Assembly: GCF_001969385.1 (NCBI RefSeq)
Contig: NZ_CP014796.1
Location: forward strand, 248,001 to 312,000
DNA length: 64,000 nt
Reading direction: 5' to 3'
From: Salipiger profundus
GTDB lineage: Bacteria; Pseudomonadota; Alphaproteobacteria; Rhodobacterales; Rhodobacteraceae
The notes below the pieces were generated by a model. It saw nothing but the letters and a program-made list of their open reading frames with translations, ran no database searches and was not told the DNA's origin. Each line of letters starts with the position of its first letter. Position 1 is the stretch's first letter. Shown one piece after another: positions 7,225-16,267 of the stretch. The position numbers and the translations under genes were made by a program.

Positions 7225-8630
7225 CGCTTTCTCCTTTCATCGGTTGTTTCGGGGGCAAGCGGGATCGAGATCGCCGCGCCAAGACCGCCGGTTTCGCGGT
7301 TCCGCAGAGTGATGTCACCGCCATGCGCCTGGACGATCGTCCGCGCGATCGACAGGCCCAGGCCGTGCCCCCCGGTTTCGCGTGAGCGCGACTCCTCGAT
7401 CCGGTAGAAGGGGTCGAAGACCTTCTCGAGCTTGTCCCGGGGAATGCCGGGGCCATCGTCCTCGACCGTCAGCACGAGGGTATCGCCCTGGCGATGCCAA
7501 CCGACCGTGGCGCCGCCCCCGTAGCGGTCGGCGTTTTCGATCACGTTGCGCAGCGCCCGCCGCATGGCGTTCGGCCGCAGGCGCGCTTCGACCCGAGGCC
7601 CGGCGTCGATGACGAACCCTCGGGGCATGTCCGCGCACAAAGCCTCGAGGAAATCGTGCAGGTCGACGGTCTCGGGCTGCTCCGACCCGGTCAGCCCGCG
7701 CGCGAAGGTCAGCGTCGCATCGACCATCCCCTGCATTTCTTCGACCGAGGCGACGAGGCTGTCGCGCGTTTCGATGTCGTCCACCATCTCGGCCTGCACC
7801 CGCATGGCGGTCAGCGGCGAGCGGAGGTCATGCCCCAGTGCGGCCAGCATCCGCGTCCGGTCGCCCACGAACCTCGTCAGGCGATCCTGCATGCGGTTGA
7901 AGGCTCCGGTCAGATCGCGCACTTCGGTCGGCCCAGCCACGGGAAGCTCGGCCACGTCCTCGCCCCGGCCAAGGCTGTCTGCCGCGCGCGCCAGCCGTCG
8001 CAACGGCCCGGTCAGACGCGTCATGACGAACCAGATAACCACGACCAGCAGAAGCCCCGCCGACATGGCAAAGGTGAGCATGGAATAAAGCGGCCACTGG
8101 ATCGGCGGTTTTTCGAACCGGGTGCCAACGTTGAGCCACTGACCGCCCCGGGTGGCGATGGAAAGGTTCATCTCGACCGCGGTCAGTTCGCCCCGCATCA
8201 TCGCCATGTGCATGTCGGTCATCTCGCGGGACAGATTGGGCAGCGGCATCAGCTCGCCTTCGACCTGGTGCAGCTCCACGCGAATGTCGCGACTGTAGCT
8301 GTCGTCGAGCAAGGTCCGGATCCGGGCTTCGACAAGTCCGCCGTCGGAATGATCCGTATGCTGAACCGACGCGGTCTCGGACAGATCGAAGCGCACCAGC
8401 GGGGAATTCGCGGCCCTGAGGATCGAGAGATGAAGGTTGGGCGGTGCCTCGTCGATGAGCCGCGCCACGTTCGCCGCACGGCCGGCAGCTTCGAAGCCCA
8501 GGGCGGCGCGAATTGCGAGACTTCGCTCATCGGCAAAGAGAAAGAGGCTGACCAGTTGGGCCACGACAAGTGCTGCGACGACAAGCAGTATCAACTGGAC
8601 CCGCAGTGAATTCAGATGCCGCGATATCAC
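7221..8630 (-). CDS. Two-component sensor histidine kinase of the copper island
   Basis: 469 residues from the GTG at 8630, which overlaps the regulator stop (GTGA) and has a GGAGG about 7 bases upstream; an in-frame ATG at 8660 would overlap more. Order: TM helix, periplasmic sensor containing two Met/His pairs (HMAMM), TM helix near 185-205, HAMP, H-box GHDLRSPLTA with His near 267, N-box NVIENADRYGGG and G-boxes DDGPGIP and GHGLGLSIA. Classical EnvZ/CusS-like layout. It probably senses periplasmic copper and phosphorylates the adjacent regulator. Confidence 0.93.
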   Translation of the reverse strand: MISRHLNSLRVQLILLVVAALVVAQLVSLFLFADERSLAIRAALGFEAAGRAANVARLIDEAPPNLHLSILRAANSPLVRFDLSETASVQHTDHSDGGLVEARIRTLLDDSYSRDIRVELHQVEGELMPLPNLSREMTDMHMAMMRGELTAVEMNLSIATRGGQWLNVGTRFEKPPIQWPLYSMLTFAMSAGLLLVVVIWFVMTRLTGPLRRLARAADSLGRGEDVAELPVAGPTEVRDLTGAFNRMQDRLTRFVGDRTRMLAALGHDLRSPLTAMRVQAEMVDDIETRDSLVASVEEMQGMVDATLTFARGLTGSEQPETVDLHDFLEALCADMPRGFVIDAGPRVEARLRPNAMRRALRNVIENADRYGGGATVGWHRQGDTLVLTVEDDGPGIPRDKLEKVFDPFYRIEESRSRETGGHGLGLSIARTIVQAHGGDITLRNRETGGLGAAISIPLAPETTDERRKR

Positions 8631-9349
8631 CCCTCCTCCTCCACGTCGGTGGCCAGGCAATACCCACCGTTGCGCACCGTTCTGATGATCCTCGGACGCA
8701 GGACATCGGGCTCGATCTTGCGGCGCAATCGGCTGATCTGGTTGTCGATCGTCCGGTCGAGCGGCCCTGCCGTGCGGCCCGCCGTCAGGTCAAGCAGCTG
8801 GTCGCGGCTCAGCACCATCCGCGCGCGCTCGAGCATGACGATCAGAAGCCGGAATTCCGAGTCGGTGAGAGGGATCTCGCCCTGCTCGTCGTCGACGAGG
8901 ATCTGCCGGTCGGTGTCGAGCACGAGATGCTCGAAACGCACCTTCCGCCCCGCCAGCTTGCCGGCAAGGGACTCGGACCGGCTGCTCCGCCGCAGGACCG
9001 ACCTGATCCTGGCCAGCAGTTCGCGCGGGTTGAACGGCTTGGAGAGGTAGTCGTCGGCCCCGATCTCGAGCCCTGCGATTCGGTCCGGCTCTTCTCCGAG
9101 AGCGGTCAGCATGATGACCGGCACCGCGCCCTCGGCGGCCAGCCTTCGACAGACCGAGAGCCCGTCTTCGCCCGGCATCATCACGTCCAGAACGACGAGA
9201 TCGAAATGCCCGGCCGCGAGCTTCGCATCCATGTCGGCCGCGTCCTTCGCCGCGGTCGCGCGCATCCCGTTCTTCACGAGGTATCGCGTCACGCTTTCGC
9301 GGATCTGCGCGTGATCGTCCACGACAAGAATATGCGGAGGCTGGCCCAT
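8627..9349 (-). CDS. OmpR/CusR-type response regulator
   Basis: 240 residues. The receiver domain has Asp11/Asp12, phospho-acceptor Asp55 (VVLDVMMPG) and the conserved Lys of LSKPFNPRELL. The C-terminal winged helix has the trans_reg_C features LTDSEFRLL and RTVRNGGYCL. It is first in a three-cistron minus operon with the kinase and the SHOCT protein, all overlapping. The divergent intergenic region (9350-9520) in front of the Met-rich EF-hand gene is the obvious place for its binding sites. Confidence 0.94.
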   Translation of the reverse strand: MGQPPHILVVDDHAQIRESVTRYLVKNGMRATAAKDAADMDAKLAAGHFDLVVLDVMMPGEDGLSVCRRLAAEGAVPVIMLTALGEEPDRIAGLEIGADDYLSKPFNPRELLARIRSVLRRSSRSESLAGKLAGRKVRFEHLVLDTDRQILVDDEQGEIPLTDSEFRLLIVMLERARMVLSRDQLLDLTAGRTAGPLDRTIDNQISRLRRKIEPDVLRPRIIRTVRNGGYCLATDVEEEG

Positions 9350-9520
9350 GCCCTTGATTTTAACGGAATTGGCCGTCGGATTTCACCAATGGATTTGTAG
9401 CGGATTGTATCAGGCCAGCGGTTTGCGACAGACCGTTACAATTCGGCTGATGCACTGACATTCAATTTTGCGCAATCATGCCGATGTCATGGGTTACCAA
9501 CCCGAACAAAGGAGGATTCC
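9350..9520. promoter_or_regulatory. Divergent promoter region between response regulator and EF-hand gene
   Basis: 171 bp, clearly richer in A+T than its flanks. It contains TTGTATCAGG and, further right, TTACAATTCGG and CATTCAATTTTGCGCAATCAT. The first and second share inverted TTGTA/TTACAA cores about 30 bp apart, a layout that could serve an OmpR-type dimer. It must hold the start signals for both the regulator operon (minus) and the EF-hand gene (plus). An AAAGGAGG ribosome site precedes the ATG at 9521. Specific operator calls are inference. Confidence 0.45.
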
Positions 9521-10132
9521 ATGCCGACACTCGCAAGGAAAGCAATCATTCTCTCAATCACCATGCTGACCGCCGGAGCAGCTCTGGCCGACAGCGGCCA
9601 CCACGATCGCGATGGCTCGGGGCCTCGCATGGGCCGCGACGCCATGCCGATGGGCGGCGACAGGCACGAGATGATGGAGCACATGATGCGCATGATGACG
9701 CTGATGCACGGCTCGGACACGATGGGCCCGGGCATGGGTGTCATGGGCGGTCCCGGCATGGGCGGAATGTCCATGATGGACCGCGACATGATGCAGATGA
9801 TGATGGGACCGGGCATGATGAACGATATGCCCGGGGGCAGGCCCGGCCGGATGATGCAGTCGCGCCTCGAGAACTACGACGCGGACGGCGACGGCGCGCT
9901 GGACCTCGACGAGTTCGCCGAGTGGCACGCCGCGATGCTGCACGAAACCATGGTGGACCGCTTCCAGCATCTCGACGCGGACGGTGACGGCACGATCACC
10001 TCGGAGGAGATGAAAGCCCTCGCCGGCCGCGTGACCCGGATGGGCGGCGGCGACCCGGACAAGCGGCCGATGATGCAGGGCGATGACACGGGCGACCGCC
10101 CGATGATGCAGGGCATGCCGGACCAGAACTGA
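9521..10132 (+). CDS. Secreted methionine-rich EF-hand protein
   Basis: 203 residues: signal peptide (1-23), a His/Asp/Met-rich middle (35-113) with about 30 Met in MM and MGGxGM units, then two EF-hand loops, DADGDGALDLDE (about 120-131) and DADGDGTITSEE (152-163), and a tail with repeated RPMMQG. EF-hands bind Ca2+; Met clusters bind Cu(I) or Ag(I). Similar EF-hand proteins occur next to copper regulators, and a periplasmic copper or calcium buffering role is plausible. It is transcribed divergently from the regulator operon, probably as its target. A hairpin follows directly. Confidence 0.85.
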   Translation: MPTLARKAIILSITMLTAGAALADSGHHDRDGSGPRMGRDAMPMGGDRHEMMEHMMRMMTLMHGSDTMGPGMGVMGGPGMGGMSMMDRDMMQMMMGPGMMNDMPGGRPGRMMQSRLENYDADGDGALDLDEFAEWHAAMLHETMVDRFQHLDADGDGTITSEEMKALAGRVTRMGGGDPDKRPMMQGDDTGDRPMMQGMPDQN

Positions 10133-10156
10133 CTCGGCAGTACTGCCTTGACCCAA

Positions 10157-10179
10157 GGCCCGGTCCGGCGGACCGGGCC
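10157..10179 (+). terminator. Stem-loop after the EF-hand gene
   Basis: A perfect 9-bp stem (GGCCCGGTC / GACCGGGCC) with a 5-nt loop, 25 bp after the stop. No run of T follows, so it may attenuate or stabilise the transcript rather than terminate fully. Confidence 0.6.
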
Positions 10180-10204
10180 CGCTCATCCGGAAAGGAGCAG
10201 GTCC

Positions 10205-10560
10205 ATGAGCTACACGCACGACCGCCTGCTGAAAGGTGTCTCCATCGACGATGCCCAGGCGCACCTCCGCGCGTCGCTCCCGAATGACGGGTTCGGCGTC
10301 CTGACCGAGATCGATGGCGAGATGGATGGCGACCGCATCCTCGGCGCCTGCAACCCCAAGATGGCCTGCGGGGCCATCGGGATCGAGCCCCGCGTCGGCG
10401 CGATGCTGCCCTGCAACGGGATCCTGCGCGAGACCGATGGCAGGAGCGAGATCAGCGCGATCGCCCCCATCGTCTGGATGACGGCCATCGACAACGACGC
10501 CTGCACGCCGTCGCCGGGCAGGTCCGCGATATGCTTGTCGGTGCCGTCGATGCCGCCTGA
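10205..10560 (+). pseudogene. DUF302-family protein, shortened and frameshifted
   Basis: Starts at an ATG with GGAGCAG upstream. The body matches DUF302: GFGVLTEID, RILGACNP, EPRVGAMLPCN. Two defects: the stretch between TEID and RILGACNP is about 10 residues shorter than in the family, and near 10500 the frame shifts. Adding one C in GCCTGC restores a family-like end (LHAVAGQVRDMLVGAVDAA) and the stop at 10558-10560; as written, the frame instead runs to 10576 with unrelated residues. DUF302 proteins are small cytosolic proteins often found with metal and stress genes. The shift may be a sequencing error. Confidence 0.7.
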
Positions 10561-10572
10561 TCCCGTCCGGTC

Positions 10573-11007
10573 ATGACACTTGCCGCGATTGCAGTCGGAG
10601 TGGGCCTCGTCGCCCTCGTGGGCCTTGTCCACCACTATGCCCTCTATTTCCTCGGTAGGGCGGCACCGCGGCCGGATTTCAGCGCGACGCTGGCGATACA
10701 GTCGACCTTCATCGGTCTGCTGCTTCTCCACGTCGCCGAGATCCTGGCCCTTGCCGCGGCGAACCGTTGGCTGCTGGGCTGGGAGGGGCTGGGCGGGCCC
10801 GCCTCCGCTCCGCTGTCGTGGGCCGACCTCATCTACCTGACCGGGGTGAACTTCACCACGCTGGGCTACACGCAGATCGAACTGGCCGGTAACATAAGGA
10901 TCGTGACCATGCTGCAATCGCTGGGCGGCTTCATGATCCTGACCTGGTCGGCGACTTACCTCTTCACCGTGTGCCAGAAGAGCTGGCAACGCGCCGAAAA
11001 CGAATGA
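10573..11007 (+). CDS. Small two-TM ion-channel-like (K+ channel fold) membrane protein
   Basis: 144 residues with a first TM helix (1-25), a second hydrophobic segment (38-63), a re-entrant pore-like segment with the filter NFTTLGYT (93-100) and a last TM helix (106-134). This resembles the Ion_trans_2 pore of bacterial K+ channels, but the filter is TLGYT where K+ channels have T(V/I)GYG, so selectivity may differ. No cytosolic RCK domain. It sits between the DUF302 gene and the TVP38-like gene, whose ancestral start probably overlapped its stop. Confidence 0.7.
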   Translation: MTLAAIAVGVGLVALVGLVHHYALYFLGRAAPRPDFSATLAIQSTFIGLLLLHVAEILALAAANRWLLGWEGLGGPASAPLSWADLIYLTGVNFTTLGYTQIELAGNIRIVTMLQSLGGFMILTWSATYLFTVCQKSWQRAENE

Positions 11008-11065
11008 CCGGAGCCACGGCAAAGCAGAAGCTCAGGATCGTCGCGGCGGGCGCCGCGCCCTGCTG

Positions 11066-11719
11066 TTGGCTGCGTTGGTCGTGGCGTGGCTGACCGGCTG
11101 GCCGCCCGATGGCCTCGACCGGGAGACCGTCGCCCGCTGGGTGGCGAGCGCCGGACCGTGGGGCCCGCTTGCCGTGATCGGCCTGATGACGGCGGCGGTC
11201 GTGGCCAGCCCGCTGCCCAGTGCGCCGATCGCGCTCGCCGCCGGGGCGGCATACGGGCATTACGCGGGCGCGGCCTATGTCGCGCTCGGCTCCGAGGCCG
11301 GCGCGATCTCGGCCTTTCTCATCGCGCGCGGGGCCGGCCGCGGCGCGGTCGAGCGCATGCTCGGGAACAAGCGCGACTACGGCCTGCTCGGCTCGCAGAA
11401 CGCGCTGACGCTGACCGTCTTCGTCAGCCGACTGTTGCCCTTCGTGTCCTTCGACGCGATGAGCTATGCCGCCGGGCTGAGCCGCCTGCACTTCTGGCGC
11501 TTCGCGCTGGCGACCCTCGCCGGGATCCTGCCGGCCAGCTTCGTGCTCGCGCATTTCGGGAGCCTGGCCATGGAGGGTGATTTAGGCACGGCGGAGTGGA
11601 TCGTCCTCGGCCTCGGACTGCTGACCGCGGTGCCGCTCGTGCTGATGGCCCTGCGCGGCGGAACGGGCGCGAGCCGACGGCAGACCGAACGGACCCAGGA
11701 CAAGGAACGCATTGAATGA
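11066..11719 (+). CDS. TVP38/TMEM64 (DedA-like) membrane protein, N-terminus uncertain
   Basis: 217 residues if read from the TTG at 11066. It has the SNARE-associated/VTT domain features: PSAPIALAAGAAYG, GSEAGAISAFLIAR, SRLLPFVSFDAMSYAAGL, and a long final hydrophobic segment. The TTG has no good ribosome site. An ATG at 11004, overlapping the channel stop as ATGA, opens MTGATAKQKLRIVAAG in another frame; one extra C in GCCCTGC near 11060 would join it smoothly to LLLAALVV. So either a -1 frameshift truncated the gene or the sequence lacks a base. Family role: membrane lipid scrambling or transport; the substrate is not assignable. Confidence 0.8.
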   Translation: MAALVVAWLTGWPPDGLDRETVARWVASAGPWGPLAVIGLMTAAVVASPLPSAPIALAAGAAYGHYAGAAYVALGSEAGAISAFLIARGAGRGAVERMLGNKRDYGLLGSQNALTLTVFVSRLLPFVSFDAMSYAAGLSRLHFWRFALATLAGILPASFVLAHFGSLAMEGDLGTAEWIVLGLGLLTAVPLVLMALRGGTGASRRQTERTQDKERIE

Positions 11720-13035
11720 GCTCCGACTATCGGAAAGACAGCATCACGCTTCTCGACGCCATCGCCATGGGCACCGGCGTGATGATCGGCGCCGGCATCC
11801 TTGCGCTTACCGGCCAGATCGCCGACCTCGCCGGTCCGCTCTTTCCCTTCGCCTTCATCGCCGGCGCGGTCGTGACCGCCTTCAGCGCCTGCACCTACGT
11901 CAAGATGTCGAACGCCTACCCCTCGGCGGGCGGCATCGGGATGATCCTGCAGAAGGCCTACGGGCCGACAACCGTCGCTGCCGGTGCCGCCCTGCTCATG
12001 GCGTTGTCGATGGTGATCAACGAAAGCCTCGTGGCCCGAACCTTTGCCAACTACCTGCTCCGCGGGCTCGACATGCCGCGCGACACATGGATGGTGCCCG
12101 CGATCAGTGTCGGCGTGATCTTCTTCGCGTGGCTCGTCAACATCTCGGGGAACCGTTCGGTCGGGTGGCTCTCGGTCCTGATGGCCGCCCTCAAGGTCGG
12201 CGGCATCACGCTCTTCGGCGCGGCGGCGCTCTGGGCCGGCGGGTTCAGCTTCGAGGCCACGGGCCGCGGCGGAGAAACGACCGGGGCCGCCGGCTTCGTC
12301 GCCTCGATGGCGCTGGCCATCCTCGCCTTCAAGGGCTTCACCACCATCACCAACAGCGGCGCCGAGATAACCAAGCCGCACCGCAACGTCGGCCGCGCCA
12401 TCGTCATCTCCATCGCGGTCTGCACGCTGGTCTACCTGCTGGTCGCCTTCGCCGTCGGCAGCAGTCTGCCGCTCGACCGGATCGTCGAAGCCAGGGACTA
12501 TGCGCTGGCCGAGGCCGCCGAGCCCGCGCTCGGGCGCACCGGCTTCTACCTCACCGTTGCGCTCGCGCTTGTTGCCACGGCCTCGGGCCTGATCGCGAGC
12601 GTCTTTGCCGTGTCGCGCATGCTGGCGATGCTCACCGACATGAAGATGATCCCGCACAGCCATTTCGGGATGCCCGGCGTTATCCGCGACCACACGCTGG
12701 TCTACACGGTGGTGATCGCCTCGCTGCTGACGGTCTTCTTTGACCTCAGCCGCATCGCCTCGCTCGGGGCGTTCTTCTACCTGGTCATGGACATCCTCAT
12801 CCACTGGGGCGTCTTCCGGAACCTGCGCGAGGAAGTCGGCGCCCGCGGCTGGATCCTGCTGACGGCCATCGGGCTCGACGCCGTGGTGCTTGCTGCTTTC
12901 GCGGCGATGAAATGGCAGGCAGACCCGTCGATCGTGCTGATCGCCGTCACCGCGATGGCGGTGGTCTTCGTCTTCGAGCACGTTTTCCTGCGACTGCGCC
13001 CACCGCCGCGGCATCACCATCGACATGGCGCTTGA
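11716..13035 (+). CDS. APC-superfamily amino acid/cation permease
   Basis: 439 residues with about 12 TM helices. The first shows the APC signature [16 protein letters not shown]; the later [23 protein letters not shown] is the loop typical of YfnA/CtrA-like permeases. Start overlaps the preceding stop (ATGA). A permease inside a copper island is unexpected; thiol or His uptake for copper buffering is one possible reason, but nothing in the sequence fixes the substrate. The copper ATPase follows 50 bp downstream. Confidence 0.88.
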   Translation: MSSDYRKDSITLLDAIAMGTGVMIGAGILALTGQIADLAGPLFPFAFIAGAVVTAFSACTYVKMSNAYPSAGGIGMILQKAYGPTTVAAGAALLMALSMVINESLVARTFANYLLRGLDMPRDTWMVPAISVGVIFFAWLVNISGNRSVGWLSVLMAALKVGGITLFGAAALWAGGFSFEATGRGGETTGAAGFVASMALAILAFKGFTTITNSGAEITKPHRNVGRAIVISIAVCTLVYLLVAFAVGSSLPLDRIVEARDYALAEAAEPALGRTGFYLTVALALVATASGLIASVFAVSRMLAMLTDMKMIPHSHFGMPGVIRDHTLVYTVVIASLLTVFFDLSRIASLGAFFYLVMDILIHWGVFRNLREEVGARGWILLTAIGLDAVVLAAFAAMKWQADPSIVLIAVTAMAVVFVFEHVFLRLRPPPRHHHRHGA

Positions 13036-13085
13036 CCTTCCAGTTACTGGATGCCCCATCAAGACGATGTGAAAGGGAGTCGGTC

Positions 13086-15434
13086 ATGTCCGAACACGCG
13101 AAACACCATCACCACCACGATCACGGCGCCCCTGCCCCCGACGGGGCCGAAACCGCGAAAGACCCGGTCTGCGGCATGACCATCGAGGTCAAGGGCGATA
13201 CCCGCAATCAGGATTTCGGCGGCGAGACCTATCATTTCTGCTCGGAGGGCTGCGAGGAGAAGTTCAAGGCGGACCCGTGGTTCTATGCCTCGGGCAACGC
13301 CGCAAAGGCCGGTCAGCAGGCACAGCCCGGCACGCAATGGACCTGCCCGATGCACCCCGAGATCGTGCGCGACGAACCCGGCGCATGCCCGATCTGCGGC
13401 ATGGCGCTGGAGCCCATGGTGCCCAGCGACGAGCCCTCCGAGGAACTCACCGATTTCACCCGCCGCATGTGGATCAGCGCGGCTGCCGCCGTGCCTCTCA
13501 TCATCCTGACCATGGGCGAGCTGGTGAGCCTGCCGGTGCGCGACTGGATCGGCCACCGCGTCGCCACCTACGTCGAATTCCTCCTCGCAACGCCAATCGT
13601 GCTCTGGGCTGCACTGCCGTTCTTCAAACGTGGCCTCGCTTCCTTCCGTAACATGTCGCCCAACATGTGGACGCTGATCTCGCTCGGTGTCGGCGCGGCC
13701 TATGTCTACTCGCTCTTCGCGACCTTCCTGCCGGGGGTCTTCCCGATGGAATACCGGATGGGCGAAGGCGTCGGGACCTATTTCGAGGCGGCGGTCGTGA
13801 TCGTCGCGCTGATCTTCGTGGGCCAGGTACTTGAACTGCGCGCCCGCGAACGCACCGGGGACGCGATCCGCGCGCTGCTCGACCTCGCCCCCAAGACCGC
13901 CCGGCGCATCCTGCCCGATGGCAGCGAATACGACGCCCCGCTCGAGAACGTGGTCGAGGGCGACATGCTACGCGTCCGTCCCGGCGACAGCATCCCCGTG
14001 GACGCAGAGGTGGTCGAGGGCCGCTCGTCGGTCGATGAAAGCATGATCACCGGCGAGCCCGTCCCGGTCGAGAAGACCGAGGGCGACCGAGTCACCGGTG
14101 GCACGATCAACAAGAACGGCACGCTGTCGATCCGCGCCACGCAGGTGGGTGCCGACACTGTGCTCGCCCAGATCGTCGACATGGTCGCGGGCGCCCGCCG
14201 CTCGCGTGCGCCGATCCAGGGGCTGGCCGACCGCGTGTCCGCGGTCTTCGTGCCCACGGTGGTCGGAATCGCGGTACTCGCCTTCATCGCATGGCTTCTC
14301 CTCGGTCCTGACCCGGCTATCGCATTTGCCATCACTGCGGGTGTTTCCGTTCTCATCATCGCGTGCCCCTGTGCACTTGGGCTCGCCACGCCAATCTCCA
14401 TCACGACCGCCGCCGGGCGCGGTGCTCAGGCGGGCGTTCTGATCAAGGACGCCGAGGCGCTCGAGCGCATGGCGCGCGTGGATACGGTAATCGTGGACAA
14501 GACCGGAACACTGACCATGGGCAAGCCACAGCTTACCGACGTGATCGCGTTCAATCAGGCCGACGAGGCCGAGGTGCTCGCGCTCGCCGCGGCCCTCGAG
14601 CGCGGCTCGGAACATCCGCTGGCCGAAGCCATCGTGCAGGGCGCACGGGACCGCAACGCTGAACGGCTCGACGTCACCGATTTCGACGCGGTCACCGGCA
14701 AGGGCGTGACCGGCCGCGTCTCCGGCCGTGACGTAGCGCTCGGCAACCCGGCACTGATGGAGACGTTGAGGATCGAGATCGCCTCCGCCGAGGACCGGGC
14801 CGACGCCCTGCGCGCGGACGGCAAGACGGCAATGTATGTGGCGGTGGACGGAAGCCTCGTCGGTCTCGTGGCCGTGGCCGACCCGATCAAGGAGACGACC
14901 GAGGGCGCAATCCGGGACCTGCACGCGCTGGGCCTGCGGGTCATCATGGCGACCGGCGACAACCATCGGACAGCCGAGGCCGTCGCGCGCCATCTCGGCA
15001 TCGACGAGGTCCGCGCCGGGGTTCTGCCCGAGGACAAGAAGGCCTTGGTCGAGGAGCTGCGCGCGCAGGGGGCCTACATCGCGATGGCCGGCGACGGCGT
15101 AAACGACGCTCCGGCCCTCGCCGCAGCGGACGTCGGCATCGCCATGGGCACCGGCGCCGACGTGGCGGTCGAGAGCGCGGGGATCACACTGTTAGGCGGC
15201 GATCTCGTCGGGATCGTCCGCGCGCGCAAGCTGGCTACTGCGACGCTGCGCAACATCAAGGAGAACCTGTTCTTCGCCTTTGCGTACAATGCAGCGGGCG
15301 TTCCGATCGCAGCAGGTATCCTTTATCCGTTCATCGGGCTGCTGCTTTCACCGATGATCGCGGCTGCAGCAATGAGCCTGTCTTCGGTCTCGGTCATCGT
15401 CAACGCACTTCGTCTGCGCCGCATGAAGCTTTGA
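13086..15434 (+). CDS. Cu(+)-translocating P1B-type ATPase with YHS and heavy-metal-binding N-terminus
   Basis: 782 residues from the ATG preceded by GGGAGTC. Order: His tract (6-11), YHS domain with DPVCGM (about 27-65), Cys-rich metal domain ([14 protein letters not shown]), eight TM helices, phosphatase TGEP (322), ion site CPC (427-429), phosphorylation DKTGT (471) and hinge GDGVNDAP (669). The last two helices carry YN and MSLSS, which with CPC mark a Cu(I)/Ag(I) pump (P1B-1). It exports copper from cytosol to periplasm, where the oxidase and cupredoxins of this island act. It has no MerR-type HMA domain; YHS plus the Cys domain replace it. Confidence 0.95.
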   Translation: MSEHAKHHHHHDHGAPAPDGAETAKDPVCGMTIEVKGDTRNQDFGGETYHFCSEGCEEKFKADPWFYASGNAAKAGQQAQPGTQWTCPMHPEIVRDEPGACPICGMALEPMVPSDEPSEELTDFTRRMWISAAAAVPLIILTMGELVSLPVRDWIGHRVATYVEFLLATPIVLWAALPFFKRGLASFRNMSPNMWTLISLGVGAAYVYSLFATFLPGVFPMEYRMGEGVGTYFEAAVVIVALIFVGQVLELRARERTGDAIRALLDLAPKTARRILPDGSEYDAPLENVVEGDMLRVRPGDSIPVDAEVVEGRSSVDESMITGEPVPVEKTEGDRVTGGTINKNGTLSIRATQVGADTVLAQIVDMVAGARRSRAPIQGLADRVSAVFVPTVVGIAVLAFIAWLLLGPDPAIAFAITAGVSVLIIACPCALGLATPISITTAAGRGAQAGVLIKDAEALERMARVDTVIVDKTGTLTMGKPQLTDVIAFNQADEAEVLALAAALERGSEHPLAEAIVQGARDRNAERLDVTDFDAVTGKGVTGRVSGRDVALGNPALMETLRIEIASAEDRADALRADGKTAMYVAVDGSLVGLVAVADPIKETTEGAIRDLHALGLRVIMATGDNHRTAEAVARHLGIDEVRAGVLPEDKKALVEELRAQGAYIAMAGDGVNDAPALAAADVGIAMGTGADVAVESAGITLLGGDLVGIVRARKLATATLRNIKENLFFAFAYNAAGVPIAAGILYPFIGLLLSPMIAAAAMSLSSVSVIVNALRLRRMKL

Positions 15435-15537
15435 CAATGCTCCGTCGCGCGCGCGCGACCGCCCGGGAGTTTATCCTCTCGGGAGGTGATTTTTGAATAA
15501 TCAGCAAGCAAGCGCGTTCCCCTTCCTCCGGGCACAT
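15435..15537. other. Spacer at the right edge of the copper island
   Basis: A perfect 16-bp alternating palindrome, GTCGCGCGCGCGCGAC, lies at 15444-15459, just after the ATPase stop, followed by imperfect CCCGGGAG/CTCGGGAG arms. It could end the ATPase transcript. No gene seen. Confidence 0.35.
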
Positions 15538-16000
15538 TCATCCTGCGGCCACGAACATCGGGATTCCGAGTGCCGTGAGGCGGTCGAGGACTGCCACCCG
15601 GATCCGGACCTCCGCCACCTGGCGGTCGAAATCATGGTAGATCAGCCGCCGGCCGAGCAGCTTCACGCAGTTCATTTTCGCCTCGCTCCTGCGCGCCGGC
15701 GGTAGCCGCTCCAAATCCGCCAGAGCGCCCGGCCCAGGTGCTTCGACGATCACAGGATCTCGTTGCGCGTGCGGACTCCTACCGCGTCTCGCTTCCAGGG
15801 CCGGGCATTCTGAGGAACCGGAATGATCGCTGCTGCTCCACGGGCCGCAATGGCATCAAGGCAGGCGCGTGTGCCGTAGGCACCTTCAGTCGTGAGTGCG
15901 GCGATGCCCACGTTCGCCGGAACCTGGGCGAGCAGGTGGACCGAACATTCGCAGGCCTCACCGCTGAGGCGCCAGTCTGGTGCATCGGTCATTGATTCCG
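15538..16000 (-). pseudogene. IS5-family (IS903-like) transposase, C-terminal remnant
   Basis: Minus-strand reading gives TTEGAYGTRACLDAIAARGAAAIIP, QNARPWKRD and RTRNEIL, then a TGA in place of the usual Arg codon, then SSKHLGRALWRIWSGYRRR in the same frame, then a frameshift into KMNCVKLLGRRL and AVLDRLTALGIP to the stop at 15538. These are the catalytic and C-terminal blocks of a common alphaproteobacterial IS5 transposase. With one nonsense codon, one frameshift and no N-terminus it is dead. It belongs to a different IS5 subgroup from the fragment at 6483. Its start is ill-defined; similarity fades near 16000. Confidence 0.82.
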
Positions 16001-16267
16001 CGCCGCTCCTGACCCCGGTGGCCCTTGTGGGGGGCGCAAATGGGGTCTCGCGCTCTGGCTCCGCCCCTCTCAACGATCACCGGGCCAGTGCCGGCTTTTG
16101 CGCAAGCGGAAGAGAGGCTTACAGAAAATGTGATCGGTTAGAGCAGCCTGTTTTGGATCTGCCTTTGGTAACTTTGCGGAACTATTGCATTGTATAAAAT
16201 GATCTTTTGTCACGCCCCTGCCGAACCTAAGGTGATCACCAGACACGGATGAGGCCAACGGCAACAC
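16001..16267. promoter_or_regulatory. Promoter region of the catabolic locus with a GGTGATCACC palindrome
   Basis: The left part may be further degraded IS sequence. The right part is A+T-rich, with TTGCATTGTATAAAATGATC (about 16183-16202) containing a TATAAA -10-like box. A perfect 10-bp palindrome GGTGATCACC lies at 16231-16240, about 30 bp before the start of the TPP enzyme, and could be an operator. No sigma or regulator assignment is possible by eye. Confidence 0.4.

Noticed and set aside
11464..13062. A 532-residue antisense frame opposite the TVP38-like and APC permease genes
   Set aside because: It is a shadow of high-GC coding DNA; the protein is His/Arg/Asp-rich without domains, and the opposite strand codes a clear permease.
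15444..15459. The (CG)n palindrome after the copper ATPase as a regulatory element
   Set aside because: It can be a terminator or simply GC-rich drift; one copy gives no support for a specific function.
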